Source: Terrirhizobium terrae
GTDB lineage: Bacteria > Pseudomonadota > Alphaproteobacteria > Rhizobiales > Rhizobiaceae
Direction: 5' to 3'
NCBI RefSeq assembly: GCF_030323265.1
Contig: NZ_CP104992.1
Location: 2,641,501 to 2,705,500 of the forward strand
DNA length: 64,000 nt
Below, piece by piece: positions 17,968-26,375 of this stretch. The notes below the pieces were generated by a model. That model searched no databases. It worked only from the letters and a program-made list of their open reading frames with translations, and was not told where the DNA came from. The position numbers and the translations under genes were made by a program. How positions within the stretch are numbered: the first letter of the stretch is position 1; each line of letters starts with the position of its first letter.

Positions 17968-19545
17968 TCAGCGCTTGAGACTGCCCAGAATTCCGCGCAC
18001 CAGTGCCCGGCCGAGCTGGGTGGCGACGGTGCGCGTCACGCTCTTCATCGCTGCTTCCACGATCGTCTCACGCTGATAGCCGGAACGACCGACGGTCTTG
18101 CGGCCACGCTGCTGCTCGTCCTCGTCACCGCCGCCGAAGCCCGGAAGCGTCCACCCGGTCGTCTCGCCGGAACCGGCCGGCGGGGCGGGCTCCAGTTCGT
18201 CCTGCGCGTTCTTGGCCGCGGCCGCGTCGGCCGCCTGCTTGGCGCGCGAGGCGAGCATTTCGAAGGCGCTTTCGCGATCGACATCCTCGTCATACATGCC
18301 GAGTACTGGGCTGCGATCCATCACGCCCTGCCGCTCCTCATCCGTCAGCGGACCGATCCGGCCAGCCGGCGGGCGGATCAGCGTGCGCTCGACCATGGAA
18401 GGCGCGCCCTTGGCTTCCAGCGTCGAGACCAGAGCCTCGCCGGTGCCGAGCTGGGTGATTGCCGTCGCGCAATCGAAATCCGGGTTGGGGCGGAACGTAT
18501 CGGCCGCCGTCTTCACCGCCTTCTGCTCGCGCGGCGTATAGGCGCGCAAAGCGTGCTGCACCCGGTTGCCGAGCTGTGCGAGCACCGTTTCCGGCACGTC
18601 GAGCGGGTTCTGCGTGACGAAATAGACGCCGACGCCCTTGGAGCGGATCAGTCGCACGACCTGTTCCACGCGATCGATCAGGATCTTCGGCGCCTCGTCG
18701 AACAGGAGATGCGCCTCGTCAAAGAAGAAGACCAGCTTCGGCTTTTCCGGATCGCCCACTTCCGGCAGTTCCTCGAACAGTTCCGAGAGAAGCCACAGCA
18801 GGAAGGTCGCGTAGAGCCGCGGGTTCATCATCAGCTTGTCGGCGGCCAGAATCGAAATCTGGCCATAGCCATTGTTCGGGTTCGTCCGCATGATATCGGT
18901 GATCTTCAGGGCCGGCTCGCCGAAGAAGTGTTCCGCACCCTGCTGTTCAAGCACCAGCAGCGCGCGCTGGATCGAGCTGACCGAGGCCTTGGAGATCAGG
19001 CCGAATTCCTTGGAAAGCTCGCCGGCATTCTCGCCCATGTAGTTCAGCAGCGAGGTAAGGTCCTTCAGGTCGAGCAACGGCAGGCCGGCCTTGTCGGCCA
19101 GCTTGAAGGCGATGTTGAGCACGCCTTCCTGCGGTTCCGACGCATTCATCAGCCGGGCGAGCAGCAGCGGCCCCATTTCGGCGATCGTGGTGCGGACACG
19201 GTGGCCCTTCTCGCCGTAGATATCCCAGAAGATGACGGGGAACTGTTCGAAATCATAGTCCTGCAGGCCGATCTGCTCGGCGCGCTTCAGGAGAAAATCC
19301 TTAGCCTCACCCTTGGCCGCGACACCGGAAAGGTCGCCCTTGATGTCGGCCGCGAAGACCGGAACGCCGGCGCGCGAAAAGCCCTCGGCAAGGATCTGCA
19401 GCGTCACCGTCTTGCCGGTGCCGGTCGCGCCGGTGACCAGACCGTGACGGTTGCCGAACTTGAGGTCGAGATATTCGGCCTTGTTGAGCGTGTCGTCCGG
19501 CTTGCGGCTGCCGCCGATGAAGAGCTTACCCGTCTCGTCCGTCAT
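17968..19545 (-). CDS. HerA-like (DUF853) ATPase
   Basis: A 525-residue P-loop protein. Walker A is GATGTGKT (about residue 39) and Walker B is KLVFFFDEAHLL (about residue 276); a sensor block VYFVTQNPLDVP and arginine-rich GNRVQHALRAYTPREQ follow. The C-terminal part is low in complexity (AADAAAAKNAQDELEPAPPAG) and ends with a helix. DUF853 proteins are grouped with HerA helicases but their role in bacteria is unclear; some act with NurA-type nucleases, which are not present here. Probably cytoplasmic. No partner gene is adjacent on the same strand. Confidence 0.9.
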   Translation of the reverse strand: MTDETGKLFIGGSRKPDDTLNKAEYLDLKFGNRHGLVTGATGTGKTVTLQILAEGFSRAGVPVFAADIKGDLSGVAAKGEAKDFLLKRAEQIGLQDYDFEQFPVIFWDIYGEKGHRVRTTIAEMGPLLLARLMNASEPQEGVLNIAFKLADKAGLPLLDLKDLTSLLNYMGENAGELSKEFGLISKASVSSIQRALLVLEQQGAEHFFGEPALKITDIMRTNPNNGYGQISILAADKLMMNPRLYATFLLWLLSELFEELPEVGDPEKPKLVFFFDEAHLLFDEAPKILIDRVEQVVRLIRSKGVGVYFVTQNPLDVPETVLAQLGNRVQHALRAYTPREQKAVKTAADTFRPNPDFDCATAITQLGTGEALVSTLEAKGAPSMVERTLIRPPAGRIGPLTDEERQGVMDRSPVLGMYDEDVDRESAFEMLASRAKQAADAAAAKNAQDELEPAPPAGSGETTGWTLPGFGGGDEDEQQRGRKTVGRSGYQRETIVEAAMKSVTRTVATQLGRALVRGILGSLKR

Positions 19546-19661
19546 GCAACTATGCGCTCCCTCGCGGCGTTTGTTGTCAAATGCTTATAAGATGGCCCGC
19601 GGGGAGGGGCAACGGTTTTGCAGAGGAACGGGAAGCGGCAACCGCCTGAAAAGAGGGCGCT

Positions 19662-20654
19662 ATGACGATCATCGATGGTGTTGCGGAAGGCGAGGGCAAT
19701 CAGCCCGGGAGAGAGCGGGGCAGGGCAGCGGATACGCCGGCCGAGATTCCCGCTCGCGGCCTCAAGGACGTCTTCTGGCGTGTGTTCTCCGCCGTGACCG
19801 AAGATCGCGTGACGCTGATCGCGGCCGGTGTCACCTACTATCTCCTGCTTGCACTGTTTCCTGCCGCCAGCGTGCTGGTCTCGATCTACGGCTTCCTCGC
19901 CGACCCAGCGACCATTGCCGAGCGCATCGCAAGCCTCAGCAGTGTCATGCCGGCCGATGCTCTTAACATCTTCCTCGATCAGGTGAGGGCACTGGCATCC
20001 GAGCGCGGCGCAACGCTCTCGGTCGGTCTCATCGGCGGCCTGGCGCTGGCGATCTGGAGCGCCAACAATGGCATCAAGGCCCTGTTCGAGGCTATGAACG
20101 TCGCCTATGGGGAGAGCGAGAAGCGCAGCCTGCTATGGCTCAACATTGCCTCGCTCCTCTTCACGCTCGGCGCCTTCGTCATCGCGGTCGTCATCCTGTT
20201 TGCCATGGGCGTGGTGCCCGCCGTGCTCAACTATCTCTGGCTCGATCGCTGGGCGGAGCTGATCATCCGCTTTGCCCGCTGGCCGATCATGATGGTCTTT
20301 GTCGGCATCGGCATCATGGCGCTCTATCGCTTCGGGCCGAGCCGCGAGCCGGCCAAGGTCCGCTGGCTCACCTGGGGTGCTGCCTTCTCTACCATCTTGT
20401 GGTTCGCTGCCTCGCTCGGCGTTTCCTACTACCTGTCCAACATTGCCGATTACAACGCGACCTATGGCACGCTGGGCGCGCTGATCGGCTTCATGGTCTG
20501 GACCTGGATTTCCGCCATCATCGTCATCGTCGGTGCCGAGATCAACGCCGAGCTCGAACACCAGACGGCAAAGGACAGCACCACCGGCCGCCCGAAGCCG
20601 ATGGGTGAGCGCGGCGCCTATATGGCCGATACGCTGGGCAAGGCGAGCGATTGA
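19662..20654 (+). CDS. YihY/virulence factor BrkB family membrane protein
   Basis: A 330-residue inner-membrane protein with a 35-residue polar N terminus, then about six membrane segments. The family signature begins with DRVTLIAAGVTYYLLLALFPA (here split by the window of residues 45-65), followed by SLIGGLALAIWSANNG-like sequence, MNVAYGESEKRS and YNATYGTLGALIGFMVWTW near the C terminus. It was once called ribonuclease BN in error; the real function is unknown. Ribosome site AAGAGGG. Divergent from the HerA-like gene with only 116 bases between them. Confidence 0.9.
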   Translation: MTIIDGVAEGEGNQPGRERGRAADTPAEIPARGLKDVFWRVFSAVTEDRVTLIAAGVTYYLLLALFPAASVLVSIYGFLADPATIAERIASLSSVMPADALNIFLDQVRALASERGATLSVGLIGGLALAIWSANNGIKALFEAMNVAYGESEKRSLLWLNIASLLFTLGAFVIAVVILFAMGVVPAVLNYLWLDRWAELIIRFARWPIMMVFVGIGIMALYRFGPSREPAKVRWLTWGAAFSTILWFAASLGVSYYLSNIADYNATYGTLGALIGFMVWTWISAIIVIVGAEINAELEHQTAKDSTTGRPKPMGERGAYMADTLGKASD

Positions 20655-20746
20655 CGGGGGCTAGCCAGAATAGACCTTGCGCGACCATCCCTTGCCCGTG
20701 AATAACAATGCTCCGCCGCTGGCCATATCCCAGTCAAGTGTGTATT

Positions 20747-20762
20747 ACGTTGACGTCAACGT
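20747..20762. promoter_or_regulatory. 16-base palindrome ACGTTGACGTCAACGT
   Basis: A perfect palindrome 24 bases before the start of the small gene at 20787. It matches the candidate MarR operator at 13416-13431 at 13 of 16 positions, all differences being within the dyad at symmetric or central positions. Confidence 0.65.
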
Positions 20763-20786
20763 CAGATTTTTGAGGAGATACCTCTG

Positions 20787-21176
20787 ATGAACGAACTGGT
20801 TTCCCGCGTCGCCGACAATGTCGGCCTTGCTCCCGATGTCGCCGAAAAGGCGATCGGCATGATGCTCGGCTTCCTGCAGCGCGAGGCGGATGACGGCGCG
20901 GTCGCCAGGATGATCGAAGCGATCCCCGGCGCGCCGGAACTCGTTGCCCAGTTCAACGGCGAAGGTGCGGGTGGCGGCGGTCTGCTCGGCGGCCTGATGG
21001 CAAGCTTCGGCGGCGGCGTCATGGCGCTTGGCCAGCAGCTGATGAGTCAGGGTCTCGGCATGGGCGAGATCACGGCGCTTGCCAAGGAAACCATGGCCGT
21101 TGCCCGCGAACACGCTGGCGACGAAACGGTCGATACCGTCATCGCCTCGGTGCCGGGCCTCAGCCAGTTCGTCTGA
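20787..21176 (+). CDS. small hypothetical protein, DUF2267/DUF2780-like
   Basis: A 129-residue soluble protein without signal peptide. It starts MNELVSRVADNVGLAPDVAEKA, a helix-rich region that resembles small bacterial proteins of the DUF2267 or DUF2780 type; the middle is a glycine-rich linker (GEGAGGGGLLGGLMASFGGG); the end is again helical (HAGDETVDTVIASVPGLSQFV). Ribosome site GAGGAG. The promoter carries a palindrome like that of the MarR gene at 12942. Function unknown; assignment to a DUF is tentative. Confidence 0.75.
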   Translation: MNELVSRVADNVGLAPDVAEKAIGMMLGFLQREADDGAVARMIEAIPGAPELVAQFNGEGAGGGGLLGGLMASFGGGVMALGQQLMSQGLGMGEITALAKETMAVAREHAGDETVDTVIASVPGLSQFV

Positions 21177-21208
21177 TCCAATCGCTGTCACGCACCGAAC
21201 ACAAGAAG

Positions 21209-21238
21209 GCCGCCGGCTCCTGTAGACCGGCGGCTTTT
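21209..21238 (+). terminator. terminator after the small gene
   Basis: Arms GCCGCCGG (21209-21216) and CCGGCGGC (21227-21234), then TTTT. Nearly the same sequence occurs again at 21428-21462. Confidence 0.85.
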
Positions 21239-21294
21239 CAATTTCTGTGATCCGTATTTTGATTGTTTTGCCGAAACTCTAATATATTTTCTGG

Positions 21295-21462
21295 GTATTG
21301 GAATACCCTTGTTCGGATTATCCAGTAAATAAGAAGTTATACATTCGCAATATGAAATTGGTTTCTTGGTTGAGTAAGCCAAGTGCGAGGAGTTTACACA
21401 GTATTATCTGAAATATGTAGAAACAAGAAAGCCGCCGGTTCCTGTAATACCGGCGGCTTTTT
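21295..21462 (+). ncRNA. candidate small RNA ending at a duplicated terminator
   Basis: About 180 AT-rich bases, unlike the flanks, lie between two nearly identical terminators. A promoter-like pair TTGATT (21259) and TATATT (21283), spaced 18, precedes it; the second terminator has 12-base perfect arms (21428-21439, 21449-21460) and TTTTT. No open frame of note. The RNA is inferred; start is approximate. Confidence 0.25.
21428..21462 (+). terminator. second copy of the GC-rich terminator
   Basis: Arms AAAGCCGCCGGT and ACCGGCGGCTTT with a 9-base loop and a T5 tail. No annotated gene ends just before it. Confidence 0.75.
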
Positions 21463-21524
21463 GTCGATTGGCACTCGCAACATTGCCAGATCGAGTGGGA
21501 TCTGTGACGCCTCGCAGGGAATAC

Positions 21525-21600
21525 TGGTGCCCCACCGAGGAATTGAACCTGGACCTGCTACGAACGAAATAGCTGCTCTAGTATCGAGCTAAGAGAAGCA
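21525..21600 (-). other. tRNA-like remnant (3' half resembles a tRNA)
   Basis: Read on the minus strand, this stretch ends GTGGGGCACCA, preceded by a T arm (AGGTTCAATTCCT), an anticodon-like hairpin GCTAT-TTCGTTC-GTAGC (anticodon CGT, Thr, if real) and a D-arm-like TAGCTC...GAGCA. The 5' acceptor strand does not pair with GTGGGGC, the D loop lacks GG, and the T stem has a C-C mismatch. It is therefore a degenerate or partial tRNA, not a functional gene as far as I can see. Confidence 0.4.
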
Positions 21601-21900
21601 GGCTTTCGACCTTATATATTAGTTATTAATAATGTACAAACGGAACCGACGCTGCAATGCGATCAAAGCTCTGGGAGCGGGGCCGCGGCGCGAAAAAACC
21701 GTTTGACTTTTCGTTGGCTGAGGCACATTTCACGCCGTGAAGGGGCACCCGTTCGGGCCCGCCCTATTTCAAAGGACAATTGAGATGAACCCCGACAGTC
21801 GAAGTTCGACGTCATTACATAGACCTGCCGCCTCGGGGCTCTGATCCTTTGAACAACAGGATGCGCGCTCCGGGACCCAATGGTCCGAGAAGGAGCCGTC

Positions 21901-22950
21901 ATGCTGCGTATCCACGCCTATGACATCGACCGCCTTGTTCCCGCCGTCTTCGACGAGCCGGTGGAGGAGGCCGCAAACGAACTGACCGCAGCATCCGCAC
22001 CGGCAGGGCAGGCAACCGTTGGGCGTAAGCAGACCGTCGTCTGGTACGACCTGATCAGCCCGACCGCCGAGGAAGAACGTGAAGTCGGCGAATGCCTCGG
22101 CATCGTCGTTCCCACCATGGACGAGATGGAGGACATCGAGCTTTCCGCCCGGCTCTACCAGGAGGACGGCGCCGAGTTCATGACCATGACCGTCCTGACG
22201 CGGCCGGATGCCGGCACCCCGCTCAAGGTGCCGGTCACGTTTATCGTCAAGGGTCATGTCCTCGTGACTGTCCGCCACTCCGAACCGCGCCCGTTCGATG
22301 CCTTCATGGCCCGTGCCCGCAAGGCAAACGGCATGGGCCTGCATTCCGCCACCGGCGAGCTGATCATGACCGGCCTGATCGAGGCGATCATCGACCGCAT
22401 GGCCGATACGCTGGAGCGGCTCGGCAACGATATCGACCAGATCTCCCGCGACGTCTTTGCCGCCAAGGCCTCCAAGGCCAACAAGAAGCAGCGCGACCTG
22501 CAGGAACTGATCCGCGCGATCGGCCAGAAGGGCGAGTTCATCACCGTCACCCGCGAAAGCCTCGTCAGCGTCTCCCGCGTCGTCGCCTATTACGGGGCAC
22601 TCGACGGCGTCGATCGCAAGCTGCCGAAGGAAATGCGCCAGCGCCTGAAGCTCTTGCAGCGGGACGCGACCTCGCTCGGCGACCACTCCGCCTTCCTATC
22701 GGGCAAGATCAACTTCCTGCTCGATGCGACGCTCGGCCTGATCAATCTGGAGCAGAACCAGATCATCAAGATCTTCTCGGTCGCCTCGGTCATGTTCCTG
22801 CCGCCGACGCTGGTCGCCTCCGTCTACGGCATGAACTTCGCATACCAGCCGGAACTGCAATGGCATTACGGCTACCATTCGGCCATCGTGATGATGGTCG
22901 TCTCGATGGCAGTACCCTATCTCTATTTCAAGCGTAGAGGCTGGCTATAG
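21901..22950 (+). CDS. corA: CorA-family magnesium/cobalt transporter
   Basis: A 349-residue protein. The long N-terminal cytoplasmic domain (about 285 residues) has the usual VWYDLISPTAEEE start and coiled helices; two membrane segments at the C terminus follow, with the selectivity motif YGMNF in the loop after the first (SVYGMNFAYQPEL) and a basic tail KRRGWL. Forms a pentameric channel for magnesium uptake. Start 21901 has AAGGAG six bases upstream. The leader between the previous terminator and this start exceeds 230 bases. Confidence 0.93.
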   Translation: MLRIHAYDIDRLVPAVFDEPVEEAANELTAASAPAGQATVGRKQTVVWYDLISPTAEEEREVGECLGIVVPTMDEMEDIELSARLYQEDGAEFMTMTVLTRPDAGTPLKVPVTFIVKGHVLVTVRHSEPRPFDAFMARARKANGMGLHSATGELIMTGLIEAIIDRMADTLERLGNDIDQISRDVFAAKASKANKKQRDLQELIRAIGQKGEFITVTRESLVSVSRVVAYYGALDGVDRKLPKEMRQRLKLLQRDATSLGDHSAFLSGKINFLLDATLGLINLEQNQIIKIFSVASVMFLPPTLVASVYGMNFAYQPELQWHYGYHSAIVMMVVSMAVPYLYFKRRGWL

Positions 22951-23107
22951 GCCTGCGCGGGCATCGGTGGCGCATTCCCTGCCGATGCCCGCACAAGGCC
23001 GCGCTGGCGCATTCTCCATTTATGCGAATTTTCGCAATTGACCTTCGGCGTTTCAGCCCCAAATGCCCAGTGGTTTTTAAGGCTAAGTCTTTCTGGGGGT
23101 ATTCATA

Positions 23108-24085
23108 ATGCGGTCTTTTGCGTCGAGGGCGGTCGCCGTCGCGATTTTTGCTCTTTTTCTGCAGGCGCCACTTTGGGCGCTGATCACAAGTGACTCATCC
23201 GCCATCGCTCAATCCGAGGCCACGCCTGAGGATCCGGCCGGGGCCGAGGAGGTGGTGACCGACGCTGCCATCACCAAGATGAATGCCTATGTCGAATTCC
23301 TCAACCGCTCGCTGCGCGCCTCGGAAAGCCTGCAGCGCTATGCAAGCTGGGTCGACATGAAGAAAGGCCCGACGGGCAAGGAGCGGGTAATCTACGGCCT
23401 CTATTCGCTCTATGACGTGCGCGAGGAAATCGCCGCCGTCGAGGCCGCCGCCAAGGCCGAGCCGAACATGCCGGAACTCGACACCGCCATACTCGCCTAT
23501 GTCGAGACCTACCAGAAGCTCGCGCCGGTCATCGAGAAGGCCAACAAATATTACGAACGGCTGGACTACAAGTCCGACAAGATGGCGGGCGCCAAGGCCT
23601 TCCACAAGGATATCGCTGCGCTCGCTCCGACCTATGAGGAGCGCCGCAAGGCAGTCGATCTTGCGCTTCGGACGGAAAAGCTGAAGCTTGATCTGGCCTC
23701 GCTTGCGGCGCTGGAAAAGGCGGAAGGGAAGAAATCCCGCTGGCATGTGCGCAACATCATGATCCATGCCGAGGCAATGATGGATCTGATGCCCGACAAC
23801 GACAAGCCGGTGGTCGACATGGCCGTCTTCAAGACGGAGCTCGACAGCTACGCCGCCGCCGTCCGCGAGTTCGACGACTACGCGCTGGAACACCCGGACA
23901 GTTTCCACGTCTTCGAATCTCGCCCGGCCTCGCTCCTGTCGAAGCTGCGCGATCTCGACGAGACGCTGGGTAAGGTCAAAGGCGACGCCCGCAAGGCCGG
24001 CGGCGACGACATCGAATGGATCGTCTCGGACTACAATACGATGGTCTCGACGTCGCAGACGGCGACGACGTTTGCGAAGGATTGA
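23108..24085 (+). CDS. DUF3829 (YiiG-like) exported protein
   Basis: A 325-residue protein with an N-terminal signal peptide (MRSFASRAVAVAIFALFLQA). The mature part is helical and charged: AAITKMNAYVEFLNRSLRAS, KANKYYERLDYKSDKMAGAK, FDDYALEHPD. This pattern matches the DUF3829/YiiG family, periplasmic or surface proteins of unknown function (YiiG is a lipoprotein in enterobacteria; here there is no clear lipobox). A single gene followed by a palindromic repeat. Confidence 0.8.
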   Translation: MRSFASRAVAVAIFALFLQAPLWALITSDSSAIAQSEATPEDPAGAEEVVTDAAITKMNAYVEFLNRSLRASESLQRYASWVDMKKGPTGKERVIYGLYSLYDVREEIAAVEAAAKAEPNMPELDTAILAYVETYQKLAPVIEKANKYYERLDYKSDKMAGAKAFHKDIAALAPTYEERRKAVDLALRTEKLKLDLASLAALEKAEGKKSRWHVRNIMIHAEAMMDLMPDNDKPVVDMAVFKTELDSYAAAVREFDDYALEHPDSFHVFESRPASLLSKLRDLDETLGKVKGDARKAGGDDIEWIVSDYNTMVSTSQTATTFAKD

Positions 24086-24123
24086 GTTGGGTTCGTTTGG
24101 CTGGCGGCGTTGGCGCAAGCCCA

Positions 24124-24299
24124 CCCCCTCTGGCCTGCCGGCCATCTCCCCCACAAGGGGGAGATCATATGCCGCACGACCTTCGCCCGAACTGACAATT
24201 GCAGCTTCCTATTGGTTTACATTGGTTATGCTTAGGGCAGAAGCGTGCACCTAGCCAATCTCCCCCTGTGGGGGAGATGCCCGGCAGGGCAGAGGGGGT
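24124..24299. repeat. RIME-type palindromic mosaic element, copy A
   Basis: A 176-base intergenic element: the left part is CCCCCTCTGG-CCTGCCGG-CCATCTCCCCC plus a hairpin ACAAGGGGGAGAT; the right part is the mirror image ending in CCCGGCAGGGCAGAGGGGG. About 90 unrelated bases lie between the two palindromic halves. The same halves occur at 29790-29971. This fits the Rhizobium intergenic mosaic elements; the family name is from memory. Confidence 0.8.
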
Positions 24300-24328
24300 A
24301 TCCCGCACTCGGTGTCATACGGCCGTCA

Positions 24329-25636
24329 CTAGTCCGCCACCGGCTCGAAATCCGGCAGCAGCTTGCACGGCTCGTCGTAGCTTTTCCGCTTCTCCTCGCA
24401 AAGCGCCGCGATCGTCTGCTTGGTCGGCTTCTCGCCCTTGTCGATCCACGTCATCATGGCCGAAAACAGTGCCGCATATTGCGGCGTCGAGAGCTTCGAA
24501 TGCTCCGCCTCGTCGGAAAAATTCTGCTGCAAGAGATCGCCATTGCCCGCCTTTTCCACCGTCTGGCGATAGATCGCCTCGTGACTGACAAAGACGGTCG
24601 GATCGTCCTTCGCATGCAGGGTTATCGTCGGGACGACGATCTGGCCGGTGAGGTCTGAATCATAGGCCATCAGCCGATGCCCTTCCGGATCGGCAGTAAA
24701 CCGCTCGACACCCTTGTTCAGCGCCGCGTCGTCGTCCGAGCCCTTGTATTCGACCTTCGAATTGTCGAACGGGTTCCGCCCGTCGAGCCTGCGCCAGACG
24801 ATGTCGGAGAACAGCCCCGTCGCCCAGGCGAGATGCGCCACCAGCGATTTTTCCGGCACCTTCGTCACGGCCAGGATGTTGGCGAGGTTCTTGGCCTGCT
24901 CGGGCGTGCGCTTGTCCTTGGCCTGCGAAATGCCGGTGCATTCGTCGACGCGTTTTTCCAGCTCGTCGCGCGACATCTTCTCGCCCTTCGGCAGACCCTG
25001 CCAGACGGGATATTGCACCTCGTCGGCGCGCGGATGGTTCTTGCAGTAATATTGATAGGCGGCCCGCAGATCCGCGCGAAAATCATAGCCATGCCCGCCG
25101 CCCGCCAGAAGCCCGCTGGTCAGCACCACGCCGTCGTAATTCTTGTGCCCGCGCCAGTCGAGCGCATAGAGCTCGGCGGTCTTGGCCGCGACATTGCCGC
25201 CCCAGGACTGGCCATGCAGCAGCACATGCTTCGGCTCGCCGAGCAACCGGATCGCGATGCGCCGCACATTATCGGTATCGGCCGCCGCCATGCGCACGCC
25301 ATAGCCTTCGCGGCGATAGTTCGAGCCCGCCCAGGCATAGCCTTCCTGCACGGTCACGGCGAAACGCTCCAGATCCTCCACCGGGTCATCTGGCTCGGGC
25401 TTGGCCGTACGTGGCCCGCCATGGGAATGCACGACCAGCGTGCCGTTCCAGTTCTTCGGCCTGGCGATCCAGTAATAGGCGCCGCGGAAATCTCGGCCCG
25501 CATAGCATTCGGTGCCCTCCGGCATCGATTTCGGGCAATCCTTCGGCGCCGGCTCAGCACCCCGTCTTTGCGCGGCAGCAGGCAAGGCGGTGGTGGCGAT
25601 CACCGCCGCCGATATCAATAACGTTTTGAAAAGCAT
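24329..25636 (-). CDS. exported alpha/beta hydrolase
   Basis: A 435-residue secreted or periplasmic hydrolase. The start at 25636 gives signal peptide MLFKTLLISAAVIATTALPAAAQ and a strong ribosome site AAGGAGG. The fold signature is GTLVVHSHGGP (oxyanion region) and nucleophile elbow HGQSWGGN; a candidate acid and His are in LHAKDDPTVF and EAEHSKL. The rest resembles tannase/feruloyl-esterase-like or X-Pro-like peptidase hydrolases; the substrate is not identifiable. It is followed, on the same strand side, by the RIME repeat. Confidence 0.8.
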   Translation of the reverse strand: MLFKTLLISAAVIATTALPAAAQRRGAEPAPKDCPKSMPEGTECYAGRDFRGAYYWIARPKNWNGTLVVHSHGGPRTAKPEPDDPVEDLERFAVTVQEGYAWAGSNYRREGYGVRMAAADTDNVRRIAIRLLGEPKHVLLHGQSWGGNVAAKTAELYALDWRGHKNYDGVVLTSGLLAGGGHGYDFRADLRAAYQYYCKNHPRADEVQYPVWQGLPKGEKMSRDELEKRVDECTGISQAKDKRTPEQAKNLANILAVTKVPEKSLVAHLAWATGLFSDIVWRRLDGRNPFDNSKVEYKGSDDDAALNKGVERFTADPEGHRLMAYDSDLTGQIVVPTITLHAKDDPTVFVSHEAIYRQTVEKAGNGDLLQQNFSDEAEHSKLSTPQYAALFSAMMTWIDKGEKPTKQTIAALCEEKRKSYDEPCKLLPDFEPVAD

Positions 25637-25796
25637 GGAAAACTCCTCCTTCCCCAGCCCGGTGAGAAAACTATGGCGATGGTAGAGGGAGGCAATGGGC
25701 AGAACTTGAGCGAATGACGTCTGGACCGACGACATTGCGGGTCATGGGTAGAATTCTGCCCAAACACAAAAGGCGATGGGTGATAATCGACCCAGC

Positions 25797-26054
25797 CTAT
25801 CGATGAGCCAGCCAGTCTCTCAATGCGTCGTTGATACGTGACTGCCAGCCGGGGCCTTCTGCCCGGAAGCGCTCCAGCACATCGGCATCGAGCCTGATCG
25901 TGGTGGAAACCTTGGTACTGTCGCTTTTTGGCCGGCCACGTCGGACAGGTGTCCCCGCGAGTTTTTCCAGCCAGGGCGACTGGGAGAGATCCGGGGCATC
26001 ATCCTCTTCGGAGAAAATTGAGCCGGTTGGCATAGATTTTCTGTTCTCGCTCAT
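25797..26054 (-). CDS. brnA: BrnA antitoxin
   Basis: An 85-residue protein with a disordered acidic N terminus (SMPTGSIFSEEDDAPDLS) and a C-terminal ribbon-helix-helix DNA-binding domain: STKVSTTIRLDADVLERFRAEG, then GWQSRINDALRDWL. This is the BrnA antitoxin layout. Downstream of and overlapping brnT by 56 bases; antitoxin second is the normal order for this family. BrnA with BrnT autoregulates the operon. Confidence 0.92.
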   Translation of the reverse strand: MSENRKSMPTGSIFSEEDDAPDLSQSPWLEKLAGTPVRRGRPKSDSTKVSTTIRLDADVLERFRAEGPGWQSRINDALRDWLAHR

Positions 26055-26286
26055 TGGCTTTCCTCATGCTGATGATCCGCTGATCGTCGCCCCTTGGCGT
26101 CCAGACGAAAATCACCATTCTCTGCTCCAGAAACCCGACCGTGATGTAACGGCTCTCGCCGTAGTCGAAACGATCGTCCTCTATCGTCAGATGCGGGCCG
26201 TCGAAAATTTCGCCGCAGCGGCGAAAGTCCAGGCCGCGTTCCGAGAGCGTGGCCTCATGTTTTGCCTGATCAAAAACGATTGCCAT
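25999..26286 (-). CDS. brnT: BrnT ribonuclease toxin
   Basis: A 95-residue toxin of the type II BrnTA pair. It starts with MAIVFDQAKHEATLSERGLDF, then GESRYITVGFLEQRMVIFVWTPRGD and ISMRKANEREQKIYAN, the family hallmarks, with the basic RxxSxRxAN-type active block complete. BrnT inhibits translation by cutting RNA. No ribosome site is obvious at 26286; the transcript would start just after the terminator at 26309-26339. Confidence 0.93.
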   Translation of the reverse strand: MAIVFDQAKHEATLSERGLDFRRCGEIFDGPHLTIEDDRFDYGESRYITVGFLEQRMVIFVWTPRGDDQRIISMRKANEREQKIYANRLNFLRRG

Positions 26287-26308
26287 TTATCGTTACTACA
26301 AAAATAAA

Positions 26309-26339
26309 AAAGCTCCAGAGATATTCTCTCTGGAGCTTT
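26309..26339 (-). terminator. strong terminator of the aldo/keto reductase gene
   Basis: Twelve-base perfect arms AAAGCTCCAGAG (26309-26320) and CTCTGGAGCTTT (26328-26339) with a 7-base loop. On the minus strand a run TTTTTTATTTTTG follows. It insulates brnTA from the upstream gene. Confidence 0.9.
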
Positions 26340-26375
26340 CCGAACTCAATCACTAATTGCAGGCTGGCATAGAGG

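Noticed and set aside
17896-19590. Long plus-strand open frame of 564 codons opposite the HerA-like gene
   Set aside because: Antisense shadow with Arg/His-rich composition and no domain; the minus frame has Walker A and B motifs.
21525-21600. Functional tRNA-Thr
   Set aside because: The acceptor strands do not pair, the D loop lacks GG, and the T stem has a mismatch, so only a remnant is claimed.
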